DNA of 15,365 bases from Myxococcales bacterium (lineage in GTDB: Bacteria > Myxococcota > Polyangia > Fen-1088): contig PMCR01000301.1 of assembly GCA_003155465.1 (NCBI GenBank), positions 8,881 through 24,245 of the forward strand, written 5' to 3'. The notes beneath the pieces were generated by a model, which searched no databases, had not been told where the DNA came from, and saw nothing but the letters and a program-made list of their open reading frames with translations. A program made the position numbers and the translations under genes. Below are positions 1 through 7,146 of this stretch, piece by piece. How positions within the stretch are numbered: position 1 is the stretch's first letter; each line of letters starts with the position of its first letter.

Positions 1-483
1 CGCGGACGACGCCACCGAAGTCCAGTCCTCCTGCCAATTTCCTTGGGTCCAGGTCGCGCCGGAGTTCGTCGAGGTGTTGACAACACCACTTCCGACCACG
101 ACCAGCTTGCTTCCATCGGACGACGACGCGACCGAAAGCCAGTTCCACTGAGAGATGTTCGCCCGCGTCCACGAAACACCGGAGTCCGTCGAGACGAGGA
201 TCCTGCCGTTACCTTCGTGGAAATCAGCAAGATTGACTCTGCTTGTGGCGACCAGCCTGGTTCCGTCCCCCGACGACGCAACCGAAGTCCAGAAATCCCA
301 TGTGCCTCGCTTGCGCCAAGTAGCGCCGGAATCCGTCGAGGTGTGGATGTAGCCACCTCCGACCGCGACCAGCTTGGTCCCGTCCCGCGACGACGCAACC
401 GAAGTCCACGGCACGGGCTTCCCCTTGGCACAGCCCATGAAGAGAAAGGACAGAAAGAGAGCTGAAACCCAGATGCGCTTCAT
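1..483 (-). CDS. Asp-box (BNR-like) repeat lipoprotein, C-terminus beyond window
   Basis: The gene reads on the minus strand from ATG at 483 and is still open at base 1, giving 161 visible residues. The N-terminus is a lipoprotein signal: MKR, a hydrophobic stretch, then F-M-G-C with Cys18 as the probable lipidation site (Phe at -3 is not the commonest residue). At least three repeats of about 45-49 residues follow. Each begins W-(T/L)-S-V-A-S-S, has a D-G-(T/S)-(K/R)-L-V core, and ends in an Asp-box: STDSGATW (49-56), STDSGVSW (98-105) and STNSGATW (138-145). Such boxes occur in beta-propellers of the sialidase/BNR and photosystem-II-assembly-like families, so an anchored propeller is likely; ligand and function are unknown. 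The start overlaps the stop of the upstream TPR-PEGA gene (ATGA), and GAAGG lies 7 nt before the ATG, indicating translational coupling. Confidence 0.85.
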   Translation of the reverse strand, partial: MKRIWVSALFLSFLFMGCAKGKPVPWTSVASSRDGTKLVAVGGGYIHTSTDSGATWRKRGTWDFWTSVASSGDGTRLVATSRVNLADFHEGNGRILVSTDSGVSWTRANISQWNWLSVASSSDGSKLVVVGSGVVNTSTNSGATWTQGNWQEDWTSVASSA

Positions 484-1562
484 GGGTTCACCTTCGCCGG
501 CTCCAACATGAAGGGTGGACCGGGTTCCACATTCTTGCGATTTGCAAGCCAATCGAGCACGTAGCAGCCTATGGCCAGAACCGCTGACGAGATGGCCACC
601 GCCTGCCCGACTGTTTCTATGCGAGAAAACATGTTGTACTCCGGCGAACCGGAATACCGCCGATTCGCCATGATGTGACCGCTGACGCCAGCGCCCTCGC
701 CCAGCACCCCCAGGACAACGAAAGTGGTGCCCAGCCACCACCAGCCGTTGGTCTTCACCAACTTGAGATCGACTCTCACCGAGACGTGATCGCCCGCGAG
801 CAGGGAGAATGCGCCCTCGGCACCGCGGTAACCATCCTGCTCGATCGCCACCGAGTAGAGCCCAGGTGGAAGCGCGAGCTTCACCGGGCTTTGCGATCCC
901 ACCTTCGTCTTGTTGACCATGATGGTTGCGTCGCTCGGATTGGTAACCACTTCAATCTCGGCCTCGGCGCGCACAGGCACGGGCGGCGAGATCGAGGCGG
1001 TTGCCAGTGGCTGTTCCGGTCGACCCGTGATCGATTCGGCGCGGGGTTGGGCAGCCGTCATGGGCGGCGCCGCCGCAGCCGACGAGTCGCCCGGTGCCGC
1101 CGGTTTGCCGGTTTCAGGTGCGCCCGGCGTCAACCCGGGAGATGGCGGAACCGCTGCCACCGGTGCCGGTGCCAGCGCCGCCTTGGCTTCCTTCTCCTGA
1201 TCCATCGCCAGGGTGATCTCGCGAATAAACTTCTCCACGTCATCGCGGTTTGGGGCGTCCGGGGCATCGCGTAGGTAGTTTCGATACAGCCGAAGTGCGT
1301 CCTCATATTCGTGCAGCTGTCGGTGGCACTGGGCGATATTGAAGAGAAACGTTGCATCCGGCTTCAGGTGGTAGGCCTCCTTGAATTCCTTGATGGCCGC
1401 GGTGTACTCGCCCAGTTGGTAGTGAGCGCGCCCCTCCTTGAAGTGAGCCTTTGCCGCTGCCGAGGCAGTTTCGTGACCTTGGGCCCAGCCATTTGTGGTG
1501 CTGCCCGCGCTGGCAAAACTTAGGACGAAAATGGCTACCAGGATTCGACCGAAGGTTCTCAT
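480..1562 (-). CDS. TPR and PEGA-domain membrane protein
   Basis: A 360-residue protein. A signal peptide or N-terminal anchor covers about residues 1-28. TPR-like helices follow at about 34-120, with the pattern F-K-E-G-x-x-x-Y and L-G-E-Y-x-x-A. A long Ala/Pro-rich linker lies at about 125-195. A PEGA domain occupies about 197-268 (core T-N-P-S-D-A-T-I-M-V-N, later P-P-G-L-Y-S-V and D-G-Y-R). Two hydrophobic segments lie at about 274-290 and 316-338. Proteins with this layout are common in myxobacteria, usually uncharacterised, and probably act at the envelope. The frame opens at a TTG at 1565, but ATG at 1562 is preferred because GGAG lies 4 nt upstream of it and only 1 nt from the TTG. 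The stop overlaps the start of the downstream lipoprotein gene, so the two are probably one operon. Confidence 0.88.
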   Translation of the reverse strand: MRTFGRILVAIFVLSFASAGSTTNGWAQGHETASAAAKAHFKEGRAHYQLGEYTAAIKEFKEAYHLKPDATFLFNIAQCHRQLHEYEDALRLYRNYLRDAPDAPNRDDVEKFIREITLAMDQEKEAKAALAPAPVAAVPPSPGLTPGAPETGKPAAPGDSSAAAAPPMTAAQPRAESITGRPEQPLATASISPPVPVRAEAEIEVVTNPSDATIMVNKTKVGSQSPVKLALPPGLYSVAIEQDGYRGAEGAFSLLAGDHVSVRVDLKLVKTNGWWWLGTTFVVLGVLGEGAGVSGHIMANRRYSGSPEYNMFSRIETVGQAVAISSAVLAIGCYVLDWLANRKNVEPGPPFMLEPAKVNP

Positions 1563-2060
1563 CAATCTCCCTGCTGCGCACTACCTGCATCGCAGCCGCA
1601 AACCCCGGCATTGTCTCGTCTATTCGCTGCAAATGCAATATGCCGAAAACCCCGGTGCCGAGAATCCCGGTGACCTTGCGACCTGCTTGACAAAGCGCAT
1701 GACGGCCAGTTTCCAGCGGAATGTTGCACGGCATTGGCTGGACGGCGATCGACAGACATAGACGGCTCAGGATCACTCTCCGATCTTCCGAGTGCTAGGA
1801 TCTCAGAGGAACCGTCGGGTTCCGCTGGGCACCCACGTCGATTGCACACTCGCCATGGTAATTCAGCCCAAAAACCACCCACGCCGGCACCTGCCGGGGC
1901 CGGTCGCGCGGCGTCGGATTGGCCTCTGGCTTCCGACCGCGGACGATCGCCGGATGGCACCAGATCTGGGCCGGGCCGCGCGCGGTTGCAGAACGGGTTG
2001 AGTCTTGCCGAGCTGGGCGCGGAAGGTCCCGCGCCTGTTGGAGGCGCCGGCCAGCGCGGA
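1563..2060. other. Divergent intergenic region, start of receptor unclear
   Basis: About 500 bases separate the start of the TPR-PEGA gene from the first plausible receptor start. The receptor frame is open back to a TTG at 1734, but that stretch translates to Arg/Pro/Gly/Ser-rich sequence with no domain and would sit before a clear signal peptide, so I treat it as non-coding. A perfect TTGACA lies on the plus strand at 1687-1692, but no acceptable -10 box is found at normal spacing. The minus-strand open frames here show no recognisable protein. Confidence 0.5.
1610..1638 (-). promoter_or_regulatory. Possible sigma70-like promoter for the TPR-PEGA operon
   Basis: On the minus strand TTGCAT (1638-1633) and GACAAT (1615-1610) are separated by exactly 17 bases. 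The -10 box lies 48 nt before the ATG at 1562. The -10 matches consensus at four of six positions and the -35 at three, so this is only a plausible candidate. Confidence 0.2.
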
Positions 2061-4151
2061 GTGACGATTGCCGGTAGATTGGCAGCGCGAAGTCCAACCG
2101 AAGCTTGGTCGGCAAGCCGTCTTCATGAAATCGGCCGGCGCAAGGGGTTGCTGACATCCGGGTTGCTATCACTGTTCTGGTTGGCGACTGGGGGATTGAG
2201 CAAGGTCTTCGCCCAGACTCTGCCCAACCCTGACGCTGGCCAGGCTTTGTTCCCGGACGCGGGACCACCGCTCGCACCATCGAATGACGGGCCGCTGGCC
2301 GGGAAACCACCGCTGTCGAGCGAACAGCCGCCGGTAGGGGAAGCACCGCCGTCAACCGAACCGCCCTCACCGGCGAACGCGCCTGCGCCGAATTCCGACT
2401 TCGCCGACGAGATGCCGACGGACGTGATGGTACCGCTACCAGGTGACGTGCCGATATCGACGGAAACGCCGTCCAGCAGTCCGAATGAACTCAGCCTGGA
2501 AGCTCTGTTCAATATCGACATATCGGTGGCCTCCAAGAGCCTCATGAAGCAAAGCGAAGCGCCGTCCATCGTGACGGTGATTACTCGCTCCATGATTCAG
2601 GCGCTGGGCAGCCGCAGCGTGGCCGAGGCCATCCGCGATGTTCCGGGCTTCTACCTCATCGACGACCACGTGACATCAAACATCGCAGTGCGCGGGATCA
2701 ATGCCGGCCCCAATTCATGGCGCCGCATTATCAAAGTCATGGTCGACGGACACCCGGTCACCGACTACAGCACCGGCGGCACCTTCCTGGGGCCAGAGCT
2801 GATCCCGATTGAGGTGGTCGAGTCCATTGAGGTCATACGCGGTGCCGGTTCGGCCCTGTATGGCGCCAATGCTTTCTTGGGGGTGATCAACATCGTAACC
2901 AAGAAACCGAAGGAGAGCGGCTCCTACCTCGAGGTCGGCAGCGAGCCCGGAACCGTCGGCGGAAACCTCTCCTGGAAGAACAACGGACATCTTCTGGGAA
3001 GCGTGACGGTAGGTGACAACCCGCGTTCCTATCTCTTGGTTGCGGTGAGGCACGACCAACTCGACCGATCCGGGTTGCAGGTTCCTCAGGGATCGCCCAG
3101 TCAGCAAGACTACGCCGGGCTTTCAAGCCAGAACGACCTGACCCGGCCAACTAGCGTCTTCGCCAAGGGCGTCTTCGATCTGGGTGGGCTCGGCAATCTG
3201 GCGGCGCAGTATCAGTTGCAGCGCCTCGACGCGATGGCCGAGTTCTCCGACCTCAGCATCTTGAGCCACGCCAACCGGATCGCACGCTCCAACAGCATCA
3301 TAGGGGCTGACCACTCCCTCTCCTGCCTCAACGACGCCCTTCTGATTCACACCTCCGGCACCTACACGGAGACGCAGGATCTCCCCGACCAGACGCTCGA
3401 CGCCGGCGACATCTCGTACACATACCGGCGAGAGCGAGCCAACCGGACGTATCAAGTAGGAACCGAGTTGTCCTATCACTACAAACGCCATTTAGCCCTC
3501 TTGGGCGTGGACTACATGTCAACCACCGACGATGGTGACACCGTCTACCGGATCGCGCGCCCAGGGAAGGATGCCGGACTTCAGACCCTTTTTTCTCCCG
3601 GTCAGTTGATGAACTTCGGCAACACGGGCGTTTTTGCGCAAGTCATCGTGCAGCCCCACCAGAAAATAGGGATCACGGGCGGAATGCGCTACGACTGGAA
3701 CGAGAGATTCGGCAACTCGTTCAATCCACGCCTGGCAATTGTGTTGCAGCCGCTGCAGAGCGTTTATGTGAAGGGCTTGTACGGAATTTCCTTCGTGCCG
3801 CCCACGCCGATTCAGCTCTATGCCGCGCCATTGCGCTTTGACGGCGGAGTGCGCGGGAACAACGAGCTCAAGAACCAAACGGCGAAGACGGCTGAGCTGC
3901 AGGTTGGGTATAGGGCAAAGCATATGCTGGATGCGGCTGTGAACGGCTTCGACACGGTCATTGACGATCGCATCGAGTTTGAGGCGGTGGGCAATCAGAT
4001 GAGAGCCAAGAATCTGACCACCAGTCACTCCTATGGTTTGGAGCTGTCTTCCTACCTGAGGCGCAAACCACTGTTCGCGCGGTTGGCCGGCTCCTACCAG
4101 AGTACCAAGTCGGACGTGCCGAACCCGACCCCCTTGTGGTGGCACGGTTGA
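2061..4151 (+). CDS. TonB-dependent receptor, plug plus truncated barrel
   Basis: An outer-membrane receptor for uptake of an unknown ligand, energised by TonB. A signal peptide is visible at 2136-2210: a G-R-R-K n-region, a Leu-rich core, then S-K-V-F-A before Gln. A Pro/Ser-rich linker of about 90 residues follows. The plug domain spans about 2490-2910, with A-P-S-I-V-T-V-I-T, A-I-R-D-V-P-G-F, a V-R-G-I element, and V-I-R-G-A-G-S-A-L-Y-G-A-N-A-F. Barrel strands follow. The start is uncertain: GTG 2061 is the upstream candidate closest to a normal signal peptide, TTG 2079 is possible, and neither has a good Shine-Dalgarno. The protein ends P-L-W-W-H-G with no terminal aromatic residue and seems to lack the last roughly 100-150 residues of a barrel of this type, so it is probably non-functional or altered. 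No TonB, ExbB or ExbD gene is in the window. Confidence 0.82.
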   Translation: MTIAGRLAARSPTEAWSASRLHEIGRRKGLLTSGLLSLFWLATGGLSKVFAQTLPNPDAGQALFPDAGPPLAPSNDGPLAGKPPLSSEQPPVGEAPPSTEPPSPANAPAPNSDFADEMPTDVMVPLPGDVPISTETPSSSPNELSLEALFNIDISVASKSLMKQSEAPSIVTVITRSMIQALGSRSVAEAIRDVPGFYLIDDHVTSNIAVRGINAGPNSWRRIIKVMVDGHPVTDYSTGGTFLGPELIPIEVVESIEVIRGAGSALYGANAFLGVINIVTKKPKESGSYLEVGSEPGTVGGNLSWKNNGHLLGSVTVGDNPRSYLLVAVRHDQLDRSGLQVPQGSPSQQDYAGLSSQNDLTRPTSVFAKGVFDLGGLGNLAAQYQLQRLDAMAEFSDLSILSHANRIARSNSIIGADHSLSCLNDALLIHTSGTYTETQDLPDQTLDAGDISYTYRRERANRTYQVGTELSYHYKRHLALLGVDYMSTTDDGDTVYRIARPGKDAGLQTLFSPGQLMNFGNTGVFAQVIVQPHQKIGITGGMRYDWNERFGNSFNPRLAIVLQPLQSVYVKGLYGISFVPPTPIQLYAAPLRFDGGVRGNNELKNQTAKTAELQVGYRAKHMLDAAVNGFDTVIDDRIEFEAVGNQMRAKNLTTSHSYGLELSSYLRRKPLFARLAGSYQSTKSDVPNPTPLWWHG

Positions 4152-4242
4152 CCTTGACGAGAACGGCAACGTCAACCCGCTCATGGCGGAATGGGAACTT
4201 CAGAACGGGAAGTTCACGGTGTTGCGAACCTTCAGTCCATGA
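4147..4242 (+). pseudogene. Orphan C-terminal tail of an unrelated protein, possibly a substrate-binding protein
   Basis: Immediately at the receptor's stop, the reading in another plus frame becomes protein-like for 31 residues and ends at TGA 4240-4242. It contains D-L-D-E-N-G-N-V-N-P-L, then E-W-E-L-Q-N-G-K-F-T-V-L. This resembles the C-terminal strands of periplasmic solute-binding proteins of the LivK/Peripla_BP_6 type, where a D-x-N-G turn is followed by a D/N-G-K-F strand; that identification is weak. In the same frame upstream of about 4140 the translation is not protein-like, and no start codon or Shine-Dalgarno serves it. I therefore read it as a gene remnant joined to the receptor fragment by deletion or recombination. 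Confidence 0.4.
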
Positions 4243-4523
4243 GCAAGGGATAGGTCACGACCGCGTCGGCTTGCGCGAACTCCGCCGATCGCTCCGACTG
4301 GGTGCGCGCCCTGGTCATGGAAATGCCCGTCATCCCGGGCTGGTCAGCTCCGTGGCTCCGGTTGTCGGGGACCACGGCTGACACGGCACCCTTGCGAGAG
4401 ATGGCCCTGGAACCCAGGGGGGCGCATGCCCACGCGGTCCTACATGTAGCACATGTGTGTTAGGAAGCTGCCCATTCATGCGTCTTTACCTGGCTGCGGT
4501 CCTGGCCTAACCTGGAAGTTCAC
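4243..4523. other. Intergenic stretch before the diguanylate cyclase gene
   Basis: No recognisable gene. A short open frame encoding about 52 residues from ATG 4318, and a longer one covering 4136-4381 in another frame, show no family features. The stretch holds the adjoining palindromes at 4440-4457 listed separately. I see no convincing rho-independent terminator for the receptor fragment. Confidence 0.5.
4440..4457. promoter_or_regulatory. Two adjoining palindromes, possible operator
   Basis: CTACATGTAG (4440-4449) is a perfect 10-base palindrome. It is followed directly by CACATGTG (4450-4457), a perfect 8-base palindrome. The shared ACATGT core is therefore repeated with a 9-base period. 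The pair lies 67 bases before the diguanylate cyclase start, a suitable place for a dimeric regulator, but no matching promoter boxes were identified. Confidence 0.25.
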
Positions 4524-5447
4524 TTGCCACGGGTTCCGCCCAAACAAACCGACCGCCTTGTGGATTCCGACCGCGTTCGGGCCAAAACGGTCGTCACCAG
4601 CATCAACAAGATTGCCGAACACGCCCCTACCAAGGAGGCGTGCCTGGTGGTGATCTATGGGTCCGACCTGGGCCGCAAGTACAACCTGGAAGCGCCGGCG
4701 TTGGTCGTCGGCCGATCGTCCAAGTCTGACGTTCAGATCGATCAGGAGTCGGTGTCGCGCGCGCACTCGAAGATTCTGAACTCTGGGCGTGCGATCCGGA
4801 TTCGCGATCTTGGATCAACCAACGGCACCTACGTCAATGACGAACTCATCGACGAGCGCACGCTGGAAGACGGCGACTTCATCAAGATCGGCCGCACCAT
4901 CTTCAAGTTTCTTTCGGGCGGCAACATCGAGCGCGCCTACCACGAAGAAATATATCGGCTCACCACCGTCGACGGCTTGACCCAGATCTTCAACAAACGC
5001 TACTTCCAGGAATGCATCGAGCGCGAGATCGCGCGGGCCCTTCGCTACCGGCGCGAAGTGTCCCTGGTGATGTTTGATATCGACCACTTCAAGCTGGTCA
5101 ACGACACCCACGGGCATCTGGCTGGCGATTCGGTGCTCAAGACGTTGGCGCTAACCGTCAAAGACAAGATTCGGCGTGAGGATCTGTTCGCGCGCTACGG
5201 CGGCGAGGAGTTCGCAATTGTGCTGCCCGAGATCGACGGCCACAACGCTCATCAGTTTGCGGAGAAGATCAGGCGCATCGTCGAGATCACGGACTTCAGG
5301 TTCGAGGGCGCGAAGATGGAAGTCACCATCTCTTTGGGCGTCGCGGCCTTGGACCAGGAAACCACAGACGCGGCGGGGCTGATCAAGCGCGCAGACGAGC
5401 GCCTCTATGAGGCCAAGAACGCGGGACGCAACTGCGTGCGAGGCTAG
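4524..5447 (+). CDS. FHA-GGDEF diguanylate cyclase
   Basis: A 307-residue cytoplasmic protein predicted to make cyclic di-GMP from two GTP. An FHA domain covers about residues 40-130, with G-R-S at 63-65, S-x-x-H at 78-81 and G-S-T-N-G-T at 97-102. These are the residues that bind phosphothreonine, so activity is probably controlled by a phosphorylated partner. The GGDEF domain covers about 140-305. It opens with D-G-L-T-Q-I-F-N and has the metal-site F-D-I-D-H-F-K at 184-190. GGEEF lies at 226-230, and R-R-E-D at 217-220 is the RxxD inhibitory site exactly five residues before it. Both active and product-inhibition sites are thus intact. There is no membrane segment. The start is TTG 4524 with GGAAG 5 nt upstream; no better ATG is in frame before the FHA domain. 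Its 3' end faces that of the prenyltransferase gene with only 11 bases between. Confidence 0.95.
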   Translation: MPRVPPKQTDRLVDSDRVRAKTVVTSINKIAEHAPTKEACLVVIYGSDLGRKYNLEAPALVVGRSSKSDVQIDQESVSRAHSKILNSGRAIRIRDLGSTNGTYVNDELIDERTLEDGDFIKIGRTIFKFLSGGNIERAYHEEIYRLTTVDGLTQIFNKRYFQECIEREIARALRYRREVSLVMFDIDHFKLVNDTHGHLAGDSVLKTLALTVKDKIRREDLFARYGGEEFAIVLPEIDGHNAHQFAEKIRRIVEITDFRFEGAKMEVTISLGVAALDQETTDAAGLIKRADERLYEAKNAGRNCVRG

Positions 5448-5458
5448 ATCTCCTTGCC

Positions 5459-6334
5459 CTACCAACCGCCGTACAAGATCGACATGATGGCCACGGCGTA
5501 GCCAAGCAGGTTGATGAGGAAGGGCGGGTCGCGGAGCATGGAGTCGGTGGGGCTTTCGCTGTCCACTTTGCCCTGGACAATCCAGATGAACCGCAACACG
5601 CCGAATATCACGAATGGCACGGTGAGGGCCAGGCGGCGCGTGCCGAAGAAAGCCAACGCGTGGGGCGACTGGGTGTACAGCACGTAGGCGGCGATAGTCA
5701 GGATCGCAAGCAAGTAGAGGAGCACGCGCAGCACGTTGGGCGGGTAGCGATCGAGCACCAGACGCTGGTTTCCGCCCCGCGTTCCCGCCACGCGCAGCTC
5801 GTGGGCGCGCTTGCCAAAACCCAGGAACGCTGCCAGCAGCAACGTGCACACCAGGACCCAGGCCGATGGGTCCACGGGGATGGCACAGGCGCCTCCCAGC
5901 ACACGCAACAGGAACCCCGCGCTGATGCAGGCCACGTCCACGAAGGGCACGTGTTTCAGCCAGAAGGAATAGGCGACGTTTTGCGCAAGGTAGGCGGCGG
6001 CGATGGCGACGAGGGTGGGGGCAATCAGGTAGCTGCCGCAGAGGCCGGCCAAGGCCAGGACCGCGGCAAGCAGGCGTGCGTGATGCACGGGCAGGGCCCC
6101 GGAGGCGATGGGGCGCAATCGCTTCAAGGGATGGGCGCGATCTTTGTCCACGTCGACGATATCGTTGAACACGTACACAGCGCTCGACAGCAGACAGAAA
6201 CAGGCCACGGCCAGAATCGCCGAAACCACGGCGCGCGGGTCGTCGACCCGGCGCGCGAACACCAAGGGCCCCAGTACGAAGAGGTTCTTGACCCACTGGT
6301 GAAAGCGGAGGGACCTGAGGACGGCGATGACCAT
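5459..6334 (-). CDS. UbiA-family prenyltransferase, decaprenyl-phosphate phosphoribosyltransferase-like
   Basis: A 291-residue, very hydrophobic protein with about eight or nine predicted membrane helices. The first Asp-rich motif is N57-D58-x-x-D61-x-x-x-D65, followed by H-P-L-K-R-L-R-P. A second conserved loop reads Y-S-F-W-L-K-H-V-P-F-V-D-V, then G-F-L-L-R, and later G-F-G-K-R-A-H-E-L. The N-terminal L-R-x-H-Q-W-V-K-N motif and these loops are typical of the subgroup that moves a phosphoribosyl group from PRPP to polyprenyl phosphate for cell-envelope arabinan precursors. The true acceptor here is unproven, and no epimerase partner gene is in the window. ATG 6334 gives the usual family length and N-terminus. 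A GTG at 6394 would add 20 residues; neither has a strong Shine-Dalgarno. The gene is divergent from the sigma factor gene. Confidence 0.85.
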   Translation of the reverse strand: MVIAVLRSLRFHQWVKNLFVLGPLVFARRVDDPRAVVSAILAVACFCLLSSAVYVFNDIVDVDKDRAHPLKRLRPIASGALPVHHARLLAAVLALAGLCGSYLIAPTLVAIAAAYLAQNVAYSFWLKHVPFVDVACISAGFLLRVLGGACAIPVDPSAWVLVCTLLLAAFLGFGKRAHELRVAGTRGGNQRLVLDRYPPNVLRVLLYLLAILTIAAYVLYTQSPHALAFFGTRRLALTVPFVIFGVLRFIWIVQGKVDSESPTDSMLRDPPFLINLLGYAVAIMSILYGGW

Positions 6335-6409
6335 GGGGTGGGGGGAGGGCGAAGTGTAGCGCGAACCGATCGAAGGTCTATGCTCTTGGGCCACAGTAGC
6401 CTATTCTTG

Positions 6410-6430
6410 GGTCCTCCCGCGAGGGGGACC
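6410..6430 (+). promoter_or_regulatory. Hairpin enclosing the Shine-Dalgarno of the sigma factor gene
   Basis: GGTCCTCC (6410-6417) can pair with GGGGGACC (6423-6430), with one G-U wobble and a short loop CGCGA. The 3' arm is the GAGGGGG Shine-Dalgarno, and the hairpin ends two bases before the ATG at 6433. If the transcript starts upstream of 6410 the ribosome site would be occluded. The pairing is seen directly; a regulatory role is inferred. Confidence 0.45.
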
Positions 6431-6432
6431 TG

Positions 6433-7077
6433 ATGCCTCAGAGTGACACCGATCACAGCGCCGACGGCGGAAAGCCGTCTGCCCCTGCCGGCCTGACCGA
6501 CGAAGTGTTGGTGGCGCGCGCCCGCGGCAAGGACGTCGCGGCGTTCGAGGAACTGCTGGGGCGCTACGAAGATAAGCTGTTCCGCTTGGCCATGCGCTTC
6601 GTCCGCAACGAGAACGATGCGCAAGAGATCCTGCAGGAGGTGTTTCTGTCGGCGTGGCGGAACCTGCCGGGCTTCGAGGGTCGGGCGCAGTTCGGGAGCT
6701 GGATGTATCGCGTGACCGTGAATGCGGCGCTGATGTTCCTGCGCGCGCGCGGTCGACATCCCGAGGTCATGCTGGACGACGTCGAATCCGGCATTCTGAG
6801 CAAGGCGGCGGAACAATCCGCGCATGGCTCGTCGGAGGATTGGTCACAACGGCCGGACGAGCAGTTTCAGTCCGAGGAGCTGCGGCGTCACATTCAGGCG
6901 GCCGCGGACGCCTTGCCCGATGGACTGCGCACGGTCTTTCTAGTGCGCGACGTGGAGGGTCTGTCCACCGAGGAGACGGCCGAGCTGCTCGGCTTGTCGT
7001 TGCCTGCGGTCAAGACGCGCCTGCACCGCGCCCGCCTGGTCCTGCGCGAGGCCATCGGGCGCTATTTCGCGCAATAA
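6433..7077 (+). CDS. ECF-type RNA polymerase sigma factor
   Basis: A 214-residue extracytoplasmic-function sigma factor of the RpoE-like class. Region 2 lies at about residues 25-105: F-E-E-L-L-G-R-Y near the start, then D-A-Q-E-I-L-Q-E-V-F-L-S-A-W-R and W-M-Y-R-V-T-V-N. A variable linker of about 50 residues follows. Region 4 lies at about 155-210: A-L-P-D-G-L-R-T-V-F-L, then L-S-T-E-E-T-A-E-L-L-G-L and V-K-T-R-L-H-R-A-R, a helix-turn-helix that binds the -35 element. The ATG at 6433 has GAGGGGG 5 nt upstream, inside a hairpin. The usual zinc-finger anti-sigma gene does not follow. Instead, after 69 bases with a palindrome, come two large transglutaminase-like genes on the same strand, which may be its targets or co-transcribed partners. 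Confidence 0.95.
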   Translation: MPQSDTDHSADGGKPSAPAGLTDEVLVARARGKDVAAFEELLGRYEDKLFRLAMRFVRNENDAQEILQEVFLSAWRNLPGFEGRAQFGSWMYRVTVNAALMFLRARGRHPEVMLDDVESGILSKAAEQSAHGSSEDWSQRPDEQFQSEELRRHIQAAADALPDGLRTVFLVRDVEGLSTEETAELLGLSLPAVKTRLHRARLVLREAIGRYFAQ

Positions 7078-7082
7078 GTGAC

Positions 7083-7127
7083 TGTTCCCTCACCCCCGGC
7101 CCCGGCCCGGAGGGAGAGGGGAGAACA
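7083..7127. repeat. GC-rich imperfect palindrome after the sigma factor gene
   Basis: The left arm TGTTCCCTCACCC (7083-7095) and the right arm GGGAGAGGGGAGAACA (7112-7127) are complementary with small bulges, and the centre is C/G-rich. It starts 6 bases after the sigma factor stop. The shape resembles dispersed intergenic palindromes of the type CCCTCACCCC...GGGGAGAGGG seen in many GC-rich genomes. It lacks a following T-run, so it is not a classical terminator, but it could attenuate transcription or protect the mRNA end. Confidence 0.5.
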
Positions 7128-7146
7128 AAGTGCTTGTCCTCGAATC

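Noticed and set aside
43..465. Plus-strand open frame of 140 codons at the left edge
   Set aside because: It lies opposite the Asp-box lipoprotein, is Arg-rich, and has no family features; the minus strand gives a lipobox and clear repeats.
1562..1960. Minus-strand open frame upstream of the TPR-PEGA gene
   Set aside because: Low-complexity translation with no motif and no credible start; it lies in the divergent promoter region.
4136..4381. Plus-strand 81-codon frame after the receptor
   Set aside because: The translation is Arg/Ser-rich and not protein-like, whereas the 4147-4242 frame is.
6363..6385. ECF-type autoregulatory promoter upstream of the sigma factor gene
   Set aside because: A GAACC element is present, but the distance to any GTCTA-like -10 is about 9 bases, far below the usual 15-17.
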